From Candidatus Sulfotelmatobacter sp. (lineage in GTDB: Bacteria > Acidobacteriota > Terriglobia > Terriglobales > SbA1), in contig JASLEQ010000265.1 of the NCBI GenBank assembly GCA_030151135.1, positions 1-10,623 of the forward strand: 10,623 bases of DNA, read 5' to 3'. The first letter of the stretch is position 1. Each line of letters starts with the position of its first letter. This document shows positions 1-6,392 of this stretch, piece after piece. Position numbers and translations under genes: made by a program. Below the pieces are notes generated by a model. That model was not told the origin of the DNA and searched no databases. It saw nothing but the letters and a program-made list of their open reading frames with translations.

Positions 1-49
1 GACAGGCCCTCGATGGGACAGATGTCAATCGACCCATCGAGGGCCTGTC
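1..49. repeat. Perfect 17-bp inverted repeat with 15-bp spacer at the window edge
   Basis: Bases 1-17 (GACAGGCCCTCGATGGG) are the exact reverse complement of bases 33-49 (CCCATCGAGGGCCTGTC), with a 15-base spacer between. The right arm encodes PIEGLS in the DUF218 frame, which fits the protein, so the right arm is likely native and the left arm the unusual one. It starts exactly at base 1 and could extend further out. No T-run follows the right arm, so it is not a Rho-independent terminator. A fold-back artefact at a contig end is a serious alternative to a real hairpin or binding site. Confidence 0.85.
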
Positions 50-314
50 GACTCGGGAGGAGGCCCATGATGTTGCGCGCTGTCTCGCTCAGCAGCCGTC
101 TGCACAGCTGTTGATTGTGACCTCGGACTTCCACACTCGCCGGGCTCTCAGTATTTTCCGGCATGAACTGCCGAACCGCTCATTCTCCATCGCTGCTGCA
201 CACGATGACGCTCAATTCGGCATTCGGTGGTGGACACGCCGTCAATGGGCAAAAGTCTGTTTAGACGAATGGCTGCGATTTACTTGGTGGAGTGTGGTCG
301 ATCGCTGGAGGTGA
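1..314 (+). CDS. DUF218/YdcF-family protein, C-terminal part (5' end cut by window)
   Basis: The frame is open from base 3 and closes with TGA at 312-314, giving about 103 residues of the C-terminal half. The string LLIVTSDFHTRRALSIFR, preceded by a conserved-looking STREEAHDVARCL, is the typical core of DUF218 (YdcF/ElyC/SanA-like) proteins, where a Rossmann-like strand is followed by a conserved T-S-x-x-H. Family members are usually envelope-associated; their biochemistry is poorly defined, though E. coli ElyC and SanA are linked to envelope integrity. The tail is Trp/Arg-rich (ending WWSVVDRWR). The gene converges on the hydrogenase operon, with 25 bp between the two stop codons. The first about 16 codons lie inside a perfect inverted repeat (1-49) and may not be authentic if that repeat is an assembly artefact. 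The N-terminal half, including any membrane segment, is outside the window. Confidence 0.72.
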   Translation, partial: QALDGTDVNRPIEGLSTREEAHDVARCLAQQPSAQLLIVTSDFHTRRALSIFRHELPNRSFSIAAAHDDAQFGIRWWTRRQWAKVCLDEWLRFTWWSVVDRWR

Positions 315-339
315 CCCTTTGTCGCTAATGGATGGAACC

Positions 340-885
340 TTACGCAGTTGTGACGCAAAGACGCTCTGCCCACCACTCGGTCGCGTTTGCGGACGAAGAA
401 GTTTTTCTTTCGACCTTCACCCCAAGCCGCCACAACTCGCCCAGAACAGCTCCAATGATCTTGTCAATCGCGCCGAGGACAGCTTCACTCAGCGGCTCGC
501 CTGGATCAAAGCGCTCTCCGACCGCGCCTATCAGGAGCACGTTTTCAGGGATATTTCCCAGCATTTCCGCAGCGAGAAGACATTCCGAAACCGCAGGAGA
601 GTGTGGATCTAACCGCTGGGTGGGAATGACGCTGAGCAGTTCTGTCTTGTCGTATTCCAGCACTGTTCCAGGTGGGTGTGCCTCCGTAGAAATGCAATCG
701 ACCAGTATCACTGCGTGCTGCCCGGCAATCCGATGCGTTAGATCGAGCGCCGGAGTTCCGAGATCTTCAAGCTGCACGCCGTCTTCGAATGTAAATTGTG
801 TTTCGAGAATATGAACGACATACGGACCCAGCGCATCATCCCCGAGCAGCACATTCCCCATCCCGCCAATCAGTATGCTTTTCAC
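340..885 (-). CDS. hybD: [NiFe]-hydrogenase maturation endopeptidase, HybD/HyaD family (M52)
   Basis: This is the Ni-dependent cytoplasmic protease that clips the C-terminal peptide from the hydrogenase large subunit after the NiFe site is built, letting it fold shut and pair with the small subunit. From GTG at 885 it encodes 181 residues and ends in TAA. The N-terminus has the family signature GGMGNVLLGDDALG (residues 7-20). By alignment from memory with E. coli HybD, the Ni ligands E16, D62 and H93 correspond to D17, D63 (ILVDCI) and H95 (LDPHSP). The first ligand is therefore Asp rather than Glu, a conservative change. A polar tail from about residue 160 makes it slightly longer than HybD (164 aa). 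The GTG start overlaps the hybC stop in a GTGA tetranucleotide, indicating translational coupling. A 19-codon longer frame reaches 942 inside hybC, but the conserved fold begins at VKSILIGG, so I prefer 885. Confidence 0.92.
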   Translation of the reverse strand: MKSILIGGMGNVLLGDDALGPYVVHILETQFTFEDGVQLEDLGTPALDLTHRIAGQHAVILVDCISTEAHPPGTVLEYDKTELLSVIPTQRLDPHSPAVSECLLAAEMLGNIPENVLLIGAVGERFDPGEPLSEAVLGAIDKIIGAVLGELWRLGVKVERKTSSSANATEWWAERLCVTTA

Positions 886-2582
886 AGGATCTTCGCCGTC
901 GCGATCTTTCGGCCAGCAGGGTCGAATGCGTGACACGCGCACGCCATGCAGGGATCAAACGAATGCACCGTTCGTAGAACTTCCAGCGGCTCTTCCGGCC
1001 TTGCAAGCGGCGTATGTAACAGGGATGCTTCGTACGGTCCATGCGCCCCGGCCTGGTCACGCGGGCTCGCGTTCCAAGTGGACGGCACCACCGCCTGGTA
1101 GTTCTTGATTTTCTCGTCCTTGATCACGACCCAGTGCGAAAGCGTTCCACGCGGAGCTTCATGCGTTCCGACGCCCTGTACCTCGTGCGAGGGCAGCACT
1201 GGAGCGTTGTAGACGCTGTAATCACCTTTCGAAATGTTGTCGACCAGCAATTGCCAATGTTTCTGCGCCAGTTCGGCAAGCATGCAAGCTCGGATCGCAC
1301 GCGCCGCATGCCGTCCGAGCGTTGAATGCAGCGCGGCCGGGGTGGCTTGCACTCCGCCGATTGCGGCGACTTTTTCGATCGCCATATTTGTGTACTTCTT
1401 CGTCAAAGGGTGGCCCTGCGAATATCCAATCAGCACCTGCGCAAGAGGGCCGACCTGCATCGGTTCTCCGTTAAAACGTGGCGCTTTGACCCATGAATAC
1501 TTCTGCTCCGCTTGCCATCCAGTGAAGGCGGGCTCGGTCTCTCCATTCCAGGGATGTAGCGGTTTCTCGCCCTGGTAGTAGGCGTGCACCACGTCTTCGG
1601 TCACGGACTGACGGAACACCGGATCAGCTGCCGTATTGAATCCCTTGACACCAGCAAGATCGGCATTCCGGATGTACCCACCGGGCAAATCGAATTCGGT
1701 TGCTCTACTGTCGAGCGGCAGATCGGGAACCGCCAAATAATTCTTCACCCCGCTACCGATCTTGAACCAATCCGGATACATCGCCGCCACCGCGCAGACG
1801 TCCACGAAGTACACCTGCTGCACAAATTCCACGACCTCGGCCAGCAGCGACCGAATCATCTCCAGCTTGTCCATTCCTAACGCCGACTGGCTGTCGAGAT
1901 CGATCGCGTTCGCAACGCCGCCGACTGTCAGGTTCTGGATATGAGGGGTTTTCGATCCAAGAATGCCGACCACCTGTAGCGCCTTCCGCTGATACTCCAG
2001 CGCCTGCACATAGTGTGTGAACGCCAGCAGGTTGACCTCTGGCGACAGCTTCATCGCCGGATGTCCCCAATAGCCATTCGCAAAGATCCCCAGTTGCCCG
2101 CTCGCGGCTACCGCTTTCACGCGATCTTGCGCAGCTTTCAGTTCGTTTTTCGAATTGCGCGTCCATGGTGACAAGCTTTCTGCCAGCCTCGAAGCCGCCG
2201 CCGGATCCGCCTTCGGAATCTGCAGCACGTCAACCCAATCGAGCGCCGACAGCTGATAGAAATGCACAATGTGATCGTGCAGCGCGTGCGCAATCAGGAT
2301 TAGATTTCGAATGTACTGCGCATTTAAAGGCACTTCCAGCTTCAGAGCGTCTTCCACTGACCGCACGCTGGCCATAGCATGCACGGTCGTGCAAACGCCG
2401 CAGAAGCGCTGAGTAAAGAGCCACGCATCTCGCGGATCGCGCCCACGCAGAATCTTCTCGATGCCGCGCCACATGGTGCATGAAGCCCATGCATCGCTGA
2501 CGACATTGTTGTCGACCTCAACGTCGATGCGGAGGTGTCCTTCAATTCGAGTGATCGGATCAATGGTGATGCGCTTTGCCAT
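882..2582 (-). CDS. hybC: Group 1 [NiFe]-hydrogenase large (catalytic) subunit
   Basis: This 566-residue protein carries the NiFe(CN)2CO active site and oxidises H2; it is nearly the same length as E. coli HybC. It starts ITIDPITRIEGHLRID, the family N-terminus, with E14 at the position of the proton-transfer glutamate. The L1 motif RFCGVCTTVH gives Ni ligands C61 and C64; APRG (476-479) is the conserved active-site canopy arginine segment. The L2 motif DPCMACACH (543-551) gives C545 and C548, with H551 the expected cleavage point. The 15 residues after H551 (AFDPAGRKIATAKIL) are the predicted peptide removed by HybD. There is no signal peptide, as expected for a subunit exported by hitchhiking on the Tat-bearing small subunit. 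An extra cysteine, C550, lies just before the cleavage His. The ATG at 2582 follows an AGCAGG-like ribosome site and lies 12 bp after the hybB stop. Confidence 0.97.
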   Translation of the reverse strand: MAKRITIDPITRIEGHLRIDVEVDNNVVSDAWASCTMWRGIEKILRGRDPRDAWLFTQRFCGVCTTVHAMASVRSVEDALKLEVPLNAQYIRNLILIAHALHDHIVHFYQLSALDWVDVLQIPKADPAAASRLAESLSPWTRNSKNELKAAQDRVKAVAASGQLGIFANGYWGHPAMKLSPEVNLLAFTHYVQALEYQRKALQVVGILGSKTPHIQNLTVGGVANAIDLDSQSALGMDKLEMIRSLLAEVVEFVQQVYFVDVCAVAAMYPDWFKIGSGVKNYLAVPDLPLDSRATEFDLPGGYIRNADLAGVKGFNTAADPVFRQSVTEDVVHAYYQGEKPLHPWNGETEPAFTGWQAEQKYSWVKAPRFNGEPMQVGPLAQVLIGYSQGHPLTKKYTNMAIEKVAAIGGVQATPAALHSTLGRHAARAIRACMLAELAQKHWQLLVDNISKGDYSVYNAPVLPSHEVQGVGTHEAPRGTLSHWVVIKDEKIKNYQAVVPSTWNASPRDQAGAHGPYEASLLHTPLARPEEPLEVLRTVHSFDPCMACACHAFDPAGRKIATAKIL

Positions 2583-2594
2583 AGAAACCTGCTC

Positions 2595-3917
2595 TTATTC
2601 GGAATCTGGAAGCTTTTCGTCTTCGCCGAAATGCCCGTACTTGAAATACCCGGTCCAACGAATGTAAGGACGACGGAACCGGAAGTAACTCGCCATGTCA
2701 TGCCACTCGCTCAGTGGCGCGGGCAAGATGGCCAGCCGCTTCACCGCGATAAGAAAGCCCAGCACTCCCAGCGAGATGAAGCCGAGAGATACGAGTATTT
2801 CGGAGGTGGCGGGGAAATACAGGGCTTCCGGATTGGGGCGGAACGCCAGCGTTGTCGGGCTGAAGCGATAGATCATTCCGCCAGCCGAACTCAGGATGTA
2901 GCCCACAAACATCGGCTCAGGAGCTTTGCTCTTCACTGATTTCCACAGTAGCCAGCCGCCGCCCACAATTAACAGCATCTCAAGCCAGAACACGCCGGCG
3001 AAGCGGTCCAATCGGAAGGCCGTTCCCAACGCTCCGCGGAACAAGATGTCCAGAACCCGTAATGCCGACCATCCAAAAATCAGCCAGCAAGTGATCTTCG
3101 CGGCTTCCTCCAGAACTTCCATATCCATCGCCCGCTTCCACACCAGGCAGCACAGCATCGTCGTTCCGGCGACGCATCCGAATGACATGAATGTCGCGGC
3201 TCCCAGATACAGCACCGGCAACCAGGGGGTCTGCCATAGCGGATGCACGCGCTCGCCCGCCAGCAGCATCAGCGCACCGAGCGACGATTGATGCATGCCG
3301 GGAAGCAGATATGCTGCCGCAATTAGCAAAGGGAAGAAGTAGTGCAGCCTTTTTTCGATGAGCTCCACAACCGGTCGCAGCCGTGAATCGAAATACCACA
3401 ACCGCTCCAGCACCGGAGGAATATTCTCCACTGCGAGGGGAATCATCGCGTAAATCGACATGCAGATCGCCACCTCGGCCAACGGCGAGTGCATGTTCCA
3501 TTTCCACGGAAACACCATCCAGTAGAAGTTCCATGGACGTCCTGCATCGATTCCCAGCAGCAAGAGTCCGCACGCGTATGCCAAAAAGCTAGTCAGCAGC
3601 GCCATTCGCATGAGCGAATGCAGTCTCTTCCGCCGAAAGACCCACGCCGCAATGCCGACTGCAAACGCGCCCGATCCCAGCGCTGTCATCACCATCACGT
3701 TGAACGTCTTCCAGATGCCCCAGCCGTAGGCGTCATTCATTCCACTGACCGGGCCCAAACCCGCGAGTTCGCGATATCCCGTCAGGATGAATGCAATCAC
3801 GACCAGTGCAAACAGAACGAGAAAGAATCGGTTGATGACAGGGAAGCCGTACACCGGCACGTAGCGTTCCCAGCGATGCGCCCGCGCATCATTCACTTCG
3901 ATGATTGCGGTGCTCAT
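2595..3917 (-). CDS. hybB: Hydrogenase integral membrane subunit, HybB (NrfD/PsrC superfamily)
   Basis: This 440-residue polytopic membrane protein takes electrons from the HybA ferredoxin and passes them to the quinone pool. Hydrophobic stretches at about residues 29-47, 69-93, 104-122, 145-165, 190-208, 233-255, 273-293, 308-325, 337-350 and 374-393 suggest about ten transmembrane helices, as in HybB. The GYRELAGLGPVSGMNDAYGWGIWKTFN segment (47-73) and GIDAGRPWNFYWMVFPWKWNMHSP (122-145) are typical of the HybB branch. It has no heme-b histidine pattern of HyaC type, consistent with HybB being a hemeless NrfD-like quinone module. The N-terminus and the 40-residue C-terminus are polar. It is longer than E. 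coli HybB (392 aa), mainly at the tail. Its ATG overlaps the hybA stop as ATGA, with GAGG about eight bases upstream. Confidence 0.95.
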   Translation of the reverse strand: MSTAIIEVNDARAHRWERYVPVYGFPVINRFFLVLFALVVIAFILTGYRELAGLGPVSGMNDAYGWGIWKTFNVMVMTALGSGAFAVGIAAWVFRRKRLHSLMRMALLTSFLAYACGLLLLGIDAGRPWNFYWMVFPWKWNMHSPLAEVAICMSIYAMIPLAVENIPPVLERLWYFDSRLRPVVELIEKRLHYFFPLLIAAAYLLPGMHQSSLGALMLLAGERVHPLWQTPWLPVLYLGAATFMSFGCVAGTTMLCCLVWKRAMDMEVLEEAAKITCWLIFGWSALRVLDILFRGALGTAFRLDRFAGVFWLEMLLIVGGGWLLWKSVKSKAPEPMFVGYILSSAGGMIYRFSPTTLAFRPNPEALYFPATSEILVSLGFISLGVLGFLIAVKRLAILPAPLSEWHDMASYFRFRRPYIRWTGYFKYGHFGEDEKLPDSE

Positions 3918-4843
3918 AATTGCGCCCTCAATCCGGTTTCTCTCTCGCGTTCATGGGCCTCTTGTTCATGGCCCTTCACGCTCTTTCGGATCACCTGCAC
4001 CAATCCCGCATAGAGCACGGCCGGCAGCGCGAAATACTGGTAGAAGCGCCGCTGCCAGCGCAACGTCTTCGCCGGAACCGATTCCGGCCCAAGCTCCGGC
4101 AATCCGAGCTTCTCAAAGGGCACGCGCGACAAATACAAAGCCTGCGTGCCACCGTTATCGGTCTCTCCATACACACGATCCTGGTAATACCTGTCAGGGC
4201 TCTTGGCGATCCGCTGCTTCGCTTCGAGCAACAGCACAGACCTGGGCCCAAAGATCACCGCTCCAGTCGGACATACGCTCGTGCATCCCGGCTTCAAGCC
4301 TTGGTCCAGGCGCGTGCTACACAGCTCGCACTTCGTCACGCGAGGATTAAATCCTTTCCACTGGAATCGCGGCACGTGATATGGGCACGTGATCGTGCAG
4401 TACCGGCATCCGATACACTTCTCCTCGGTCCAACTGACGATCCCGCTCTCGGGATCCTTATGGAGTGCCTGAAATGGACATCCCGCCGCACATGCTGGAT
4501 CCAGACAGTGCATGCACTGCCGTTTCACGTACGAGAAGACCGAAGTGTTCTCTTCCTTGTAGAGCTTGATCACGTTGCGGGTGAGATCGTTCAGGTCCGA
4601 CGGCGCTTGGTGCAGCCCGTCGCCGCGGGTATCCGGAGGCGTCCCGTTCGCCTCCGCACACGCCGCTACGCACGCCTTGCATCCGATGCAGATGCTGGCG
4701 TCATACAGCAATCCGACCGCCGCGTTCGGAACCGGGATCTTCTCTCCCGCATGCAACACGTCTGTGCCGACTGCCACCGCCACCGCCGCAGGGACACTCG
4801 CCTTCGCCACTCCTGAAAAGAGTTGTCGCCGAGTGATGGCCAC
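3914..4843 (-). CDS. hybA: Hydrogenase iron-sulfur electron-transfer subunit HybA (Tat-exported, four [4Fe-4S] sites)
   Basis: This 309-residue protein links the hydrogenase heterodimer to HybB. The N-terminus MAITRRQLFSGVAKASVPAAVAVAVG is a Tat signal, with the twin arginines at 5-6, so the mature protein lies outside the cytoplasmic membrane. Sixteen cysteines form four ferredoxin-type sets: C52/55/58/62, C110/113/118/122, C143/146/149/153 and C172/175/187/191. A hydrophobic helix near the C-terminus (about 268-285, YQYFALPAVLYAGLVQVI) would anchor it, as in E. coli HybA. The start codon is GTG at 4843: the twin-arginine motif begins four residues later, an AGAGGA ribosome site lies about six bases upstream, and only one base separates it from the hybO stop. 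It overlaps hybB by four bases. Related PsrB/NrfC/DmsB ferredoxins share the cluster pattern, but the neighbours decide HybA. Confidence 0.95.
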   Translation of the reverse strand: MAITRRQLFSGVAKASVPAAVAVAVGTDVLHAGEKIPVPNAAVGLLYDASICIGCKACVAACAEANGTPPDTRGDGLHQAPSDLNDLTRNVIKLYKEENTSVFSYVKRQCMHCLDPACAAGCPFQALHKDPESGIVSWTEEKCIGCRYCTITCPYHVPRFQWKGFNPRVTKCELCSTRLDQGLKPGCTSVCPTGAVIFGPRSVLLLEAKQRIAKSPDRYYQDRVYGETDNGGTQALYLSRVPFEKLGLPELGPESVPAKTLRWQRRFYQYFALPAVLYAGLVQVIRKSVKGHEQEAHERERETGLRAQL

Positions 4844-4844
4844 G

Positions 4845-6050
4845 TTATTCCTCTTTCTTCACCGCAGGCTGCTCGAGCCCAGCTTTGGCCTTCTCCGCAT
4901 GCGCCCGGTCGGCGGCAATCCGCGTCACTCCGGCTTCCATGCTGCTCTGGAAGCGCTGGGAAGTCACCCACGCTGCGCCACCCACAGCTCCTGCGATCGC
5001 TCCGACAAGTCCGGCCGCCCCAACTTTTAAAGCGCCGGCGGTGCTGTAAATCGGCGGATACGTATCCGGAGGCGTTGCCAGATGAATCGGAACCGTCTGG
5101 AACGTCCCCATCCGCCACACCACGCCTTTTTCCGTGCAACCAACACACGGAACTCCCGTACCGATCGGCCACACGCCCGGAATTTCGTTGAAGTGCCGCG
5201 ATGCGCACGAGGCATGCGTGACCGGACCTTTGCAGCCCAACTTGTACAAGCACCAGCCCTTGCGGTGCCCTTCATCGCCGAACGAGGCCGCGAATCGGCC
5301 TGCATCGAAGTGCGCACGCCGCGGACAGTTCTCGTGGATCACGCGGTCATACGCGAACTTCGGCCGCCCGTACTGATCCAATTCGGGTAAACGCCCCATC
5401 GTTACGTACTCAAGCACAACCGCCAGTAGGTTGTAAGGATTGGGAGGGCATCCAGGCAGATTGACAATTGGCTTTCCAGAGATCACGGAGTCCACCCCGA
5501 CCGCTCCAGTCGGATTCGGATCTGCTGATGGAACTCCGCCCCAAGACGCGCACGATCCCATCGCGATCACAGCTGCCGCCTGACCAGCTATTTCCTTGAT
5601 GACTTGGATTGCTGGCCGGCTCCCGAGTTCCATGTACACGCCGTCATCGCGAGTCGGTATAGCTCCTTCAACCACCAGAACGTACTTCCCTGCGTTTTCT
5701 TCGATCGCGGATTTCAGAGCTGCTTCCGCCTGTGCGCCCGACGCTGCCATTAGCGTCTCGTGGTAATCCAGGGAGATCACATCAAGGATCAGGTGAGCAA
5801 CATCGGGTGCCGAGGTCCGCAGCAGAGTCTCCGTGCATCCAGTACAGTCCTGGAAGTGAAGCCAAATCACCGACGGCCGTCTCGCTTTTCCCACAAGTTT
5901 GGCAACTTGAGCCACAGTGCGGTGGCTCGTCAGGGTCAAACCGATGGGTGCAGCAGCGATGATTTTTGAACATAGCTGTAGAAAATTTCGGCGCGACACG
6001 CCGCAGTTTTCCAGATGTGTTGCGATTGTCTGCTTCTCGCCTGTCGACAT
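4845..6050 (-). CDS. hybO: Group 1 [NiFe]-hydrogenase small subunit precursor (HybO-like)
   Basis: This 401-residue subunit carries three Fe-S clusters from the NiFe site to the surface, and its Tat signal exports the whole heterodimer. SRRNFLQLC (19-27) is the twin-arginine motif. Proximal [4Fe-4S] ligands are C69 and C72 (CTGCTE), C167 (GSCASWGG) and C201 (PGCPPNP). Distal ligands are H239, C242, C267 and C273. Medial [3Fe-4S] ligands are C282, C302 and C305 (PCVGC). The proximal site has Gly and Thr where O2-tolerant enzymes carry supernumerary cysteines (CTCCSE). A glycine/alanine-rich hydrophobic helix at about 338-361 is the C-terminal membrane anchor, followed by a charged tail of about 40 residues. 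The frame extends upstream to a possible start at 6107, but ATG 6050 has AGGGAG (6058-6063) seven bases ahead and places the Tat motif normally. It is the first gene of the operon. Confidence 0.96.
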   Translation of the reverse strand: MSTGEKQTIATHLENCGVSRRNFLQLCSKIIAAAPIGLTLTSHRTVAQVAKLVGKARRPSVIWLHFQDCTGCTETLLRTSAPDVAHLILDVISLDYHETLMAASGAQAEAALKSAIEENAGKYVLVVEGAIPTRDDGVYMELGSRPAIQVIKEIAGQAAAVIAMGSCASWGGVPSADPNPTGAVGVDSVISGKPIVNLPGCPPNPYNLLAVVLEYVTMGRLPELDQYGRPKFAYDRVIHENCPRRAHFDAGRFAASFGDEGHRKGWCLYKLGCKGPVTHASCASRHFNEIPGVWPIGTGVPCVGCTEKGVVWRMGTFQTVPIHLATPPDTYPPIYSTAGALKVGAAGLVGAIAGAVGGAAWVTSQRFQSSMEAGVTRIAADRAHAEKAKAGLEQPAVKKEE

Positions 6051-6057
6051 AGACAGT

Positions 6058-6063
6058 CTCCCT
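6058..6063 (-). promoter_or_regulatory. Ribosome binding site fixing the hybO start
   Basis: On the minus strand AGGGAG lies seven bases before ATG 6050. It supports this start over the upstream in-frame start at 6107. Confidence 0.7.
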
Positions 6064-6079
6064 GGCTTCTTGGCGATCG

Positions 6080-6100
6080 AAAAACGAGTCTCCCCACTCG
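6080..6100 (-). terminator. Small hairpin plus T-run in the hybO leader (possible attenuator)
   Basis: Read on the minus strand, CGAGT-GGGGAG-ACTCG forms a five-pair stem with a six-base loop, immediately followed by five T. It lies about 30 bp before the hybO start codon. The shape is that of a weak Rho-independent terminator, but placed inside the leader, so attenuation is possible. The stem is short and could be chance. Confidence 0.35.
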
Positions 6101-6250
6101 AGAGCAAACGGGCTTACGCGCTGACTGGGCGATCGACCGTTGAGTTCTCGGTACCTTGGTCGCGTGGTGGAAAGGGAGTCGCGGGAGCGCCGCACTGTTT
6201 AGAAATTGAATCGAAAAAGCCGACTTTCGACCCCGACCAGCGTTCCATCA

Positions 6251-6300
6251 CGGCAATCGTCGAAGATTGGCCGGGGTTATGGTCCGGCAATCATCGAAGA
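6251..6300. repeat. 16-bp direct repeat with an inverted copy between the two
   Basis: CGGCAATCGTCGAAGA (6251-6266) and CGGCAATCATCGAAGA (6285-6300) differ at one base and are offset by 34 bp. Between them, GATTGGCCGG (6265-6274) is the reverse complement of CCGGCAATC (6284-6292), and of CGGCAATC in the left copy, apart from one extra G. The middle arm can therefore pair with either flank: a hairpin with a six-base loop on one side or a nine-base loop on the other. Either a cluster of operator half-sites or alternative RNA hairpins upstream of hybO would fit. Confidence 0.7.
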
Positions 6301-6335
6301 CGTGTACGTTTATCGGTTATTCCAGAAACGCCATC

Positions 6336-6362
6336 AGTGACGAAAATCACAGGTCAATGTGA
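6336..6362. promoter_or_regulatory. CRP/FNR-like half-site array between fucP and hybO
   Basis: AGTGA-CGAAAA-TCACA (6336-6351) matches the CRP-type consensus TGTGA-N6-TCACA at nine of ten positions. A third half-site, TGTGA (6358-6362), follows with the same six-base spacing. GTGACGAAAA (6337-6346) and GTGACGACAA (6359-6368) form a direct repeat 22 bp apart, two helical turns. On the minus strand TCACA-TTGACC-TGTGA-TTTT also looks like a weak terminator directly after fucP, so operator and terminator are competing readings. The array is about 290 bp from the hybO start, far for simple activation. Confidence 0.4.
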
Positions 6363-6392
6363 CGACAAGCGCGATGCCGACCCGGTCTGACA

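Larger units (their letters stand above)
6051..6392 (-). promoter_or_regulatory. Gene-free 342-bp region upstream of the hyb operon (leader and promoter)
   Basis: No coding frame here looks real apart from the unlikely N-terminal extension of hybO. The region follows the fucP stop and precedes hybO on the same strand, so it should contain the hyb promoter and perhaps the fucP terminator. Besides the listed elements it holds two identical 9-mers GGCGATCGA (6072-6080 and 6128-6136) and an imperfect palindrome TCGAAA-N8-TTTCGA (6211-6230). I found no convincing sigma-54 (-24/-12) match and no confident sigma-70 -35/-10 pair. Confidence 0.6.

Noticed and set aside
332..814. Plus-strand open frame opposite the maturation protease
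   Set aside because: The Ser/Arg-rich translation has no recognisable domain, and the minus strand encodes an intact HybD with all ligand positions.
3920..4816. 298-codon open frame on the plus strand opposite hybA
   Set aside because: It is antisense to a clearly functional four-cluster ferredoxin gene. Its translation is Arg/His-rich low-complexity with no motif, as expected from an antisense frame in GC-rich DNA.
6051..6107. N-terminal extension of hybO to the start at 6107
   Set aside because: ATG 6050 has a well-spaced AGGGAG ribosome site and gives a normal Tat signal length. The extension has no conserved features.
6051..6392. Sigma-54 promoter for hyb
   Set aside because: Hydrogenase operons are often sigma-54 dependent, so I looked for TGGCAC-N5-TTGC on the minus strand. 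The GCAA cores at 6253-6256 and 6287-6290 are not followed by a GTGCCA-like element at the right distance.
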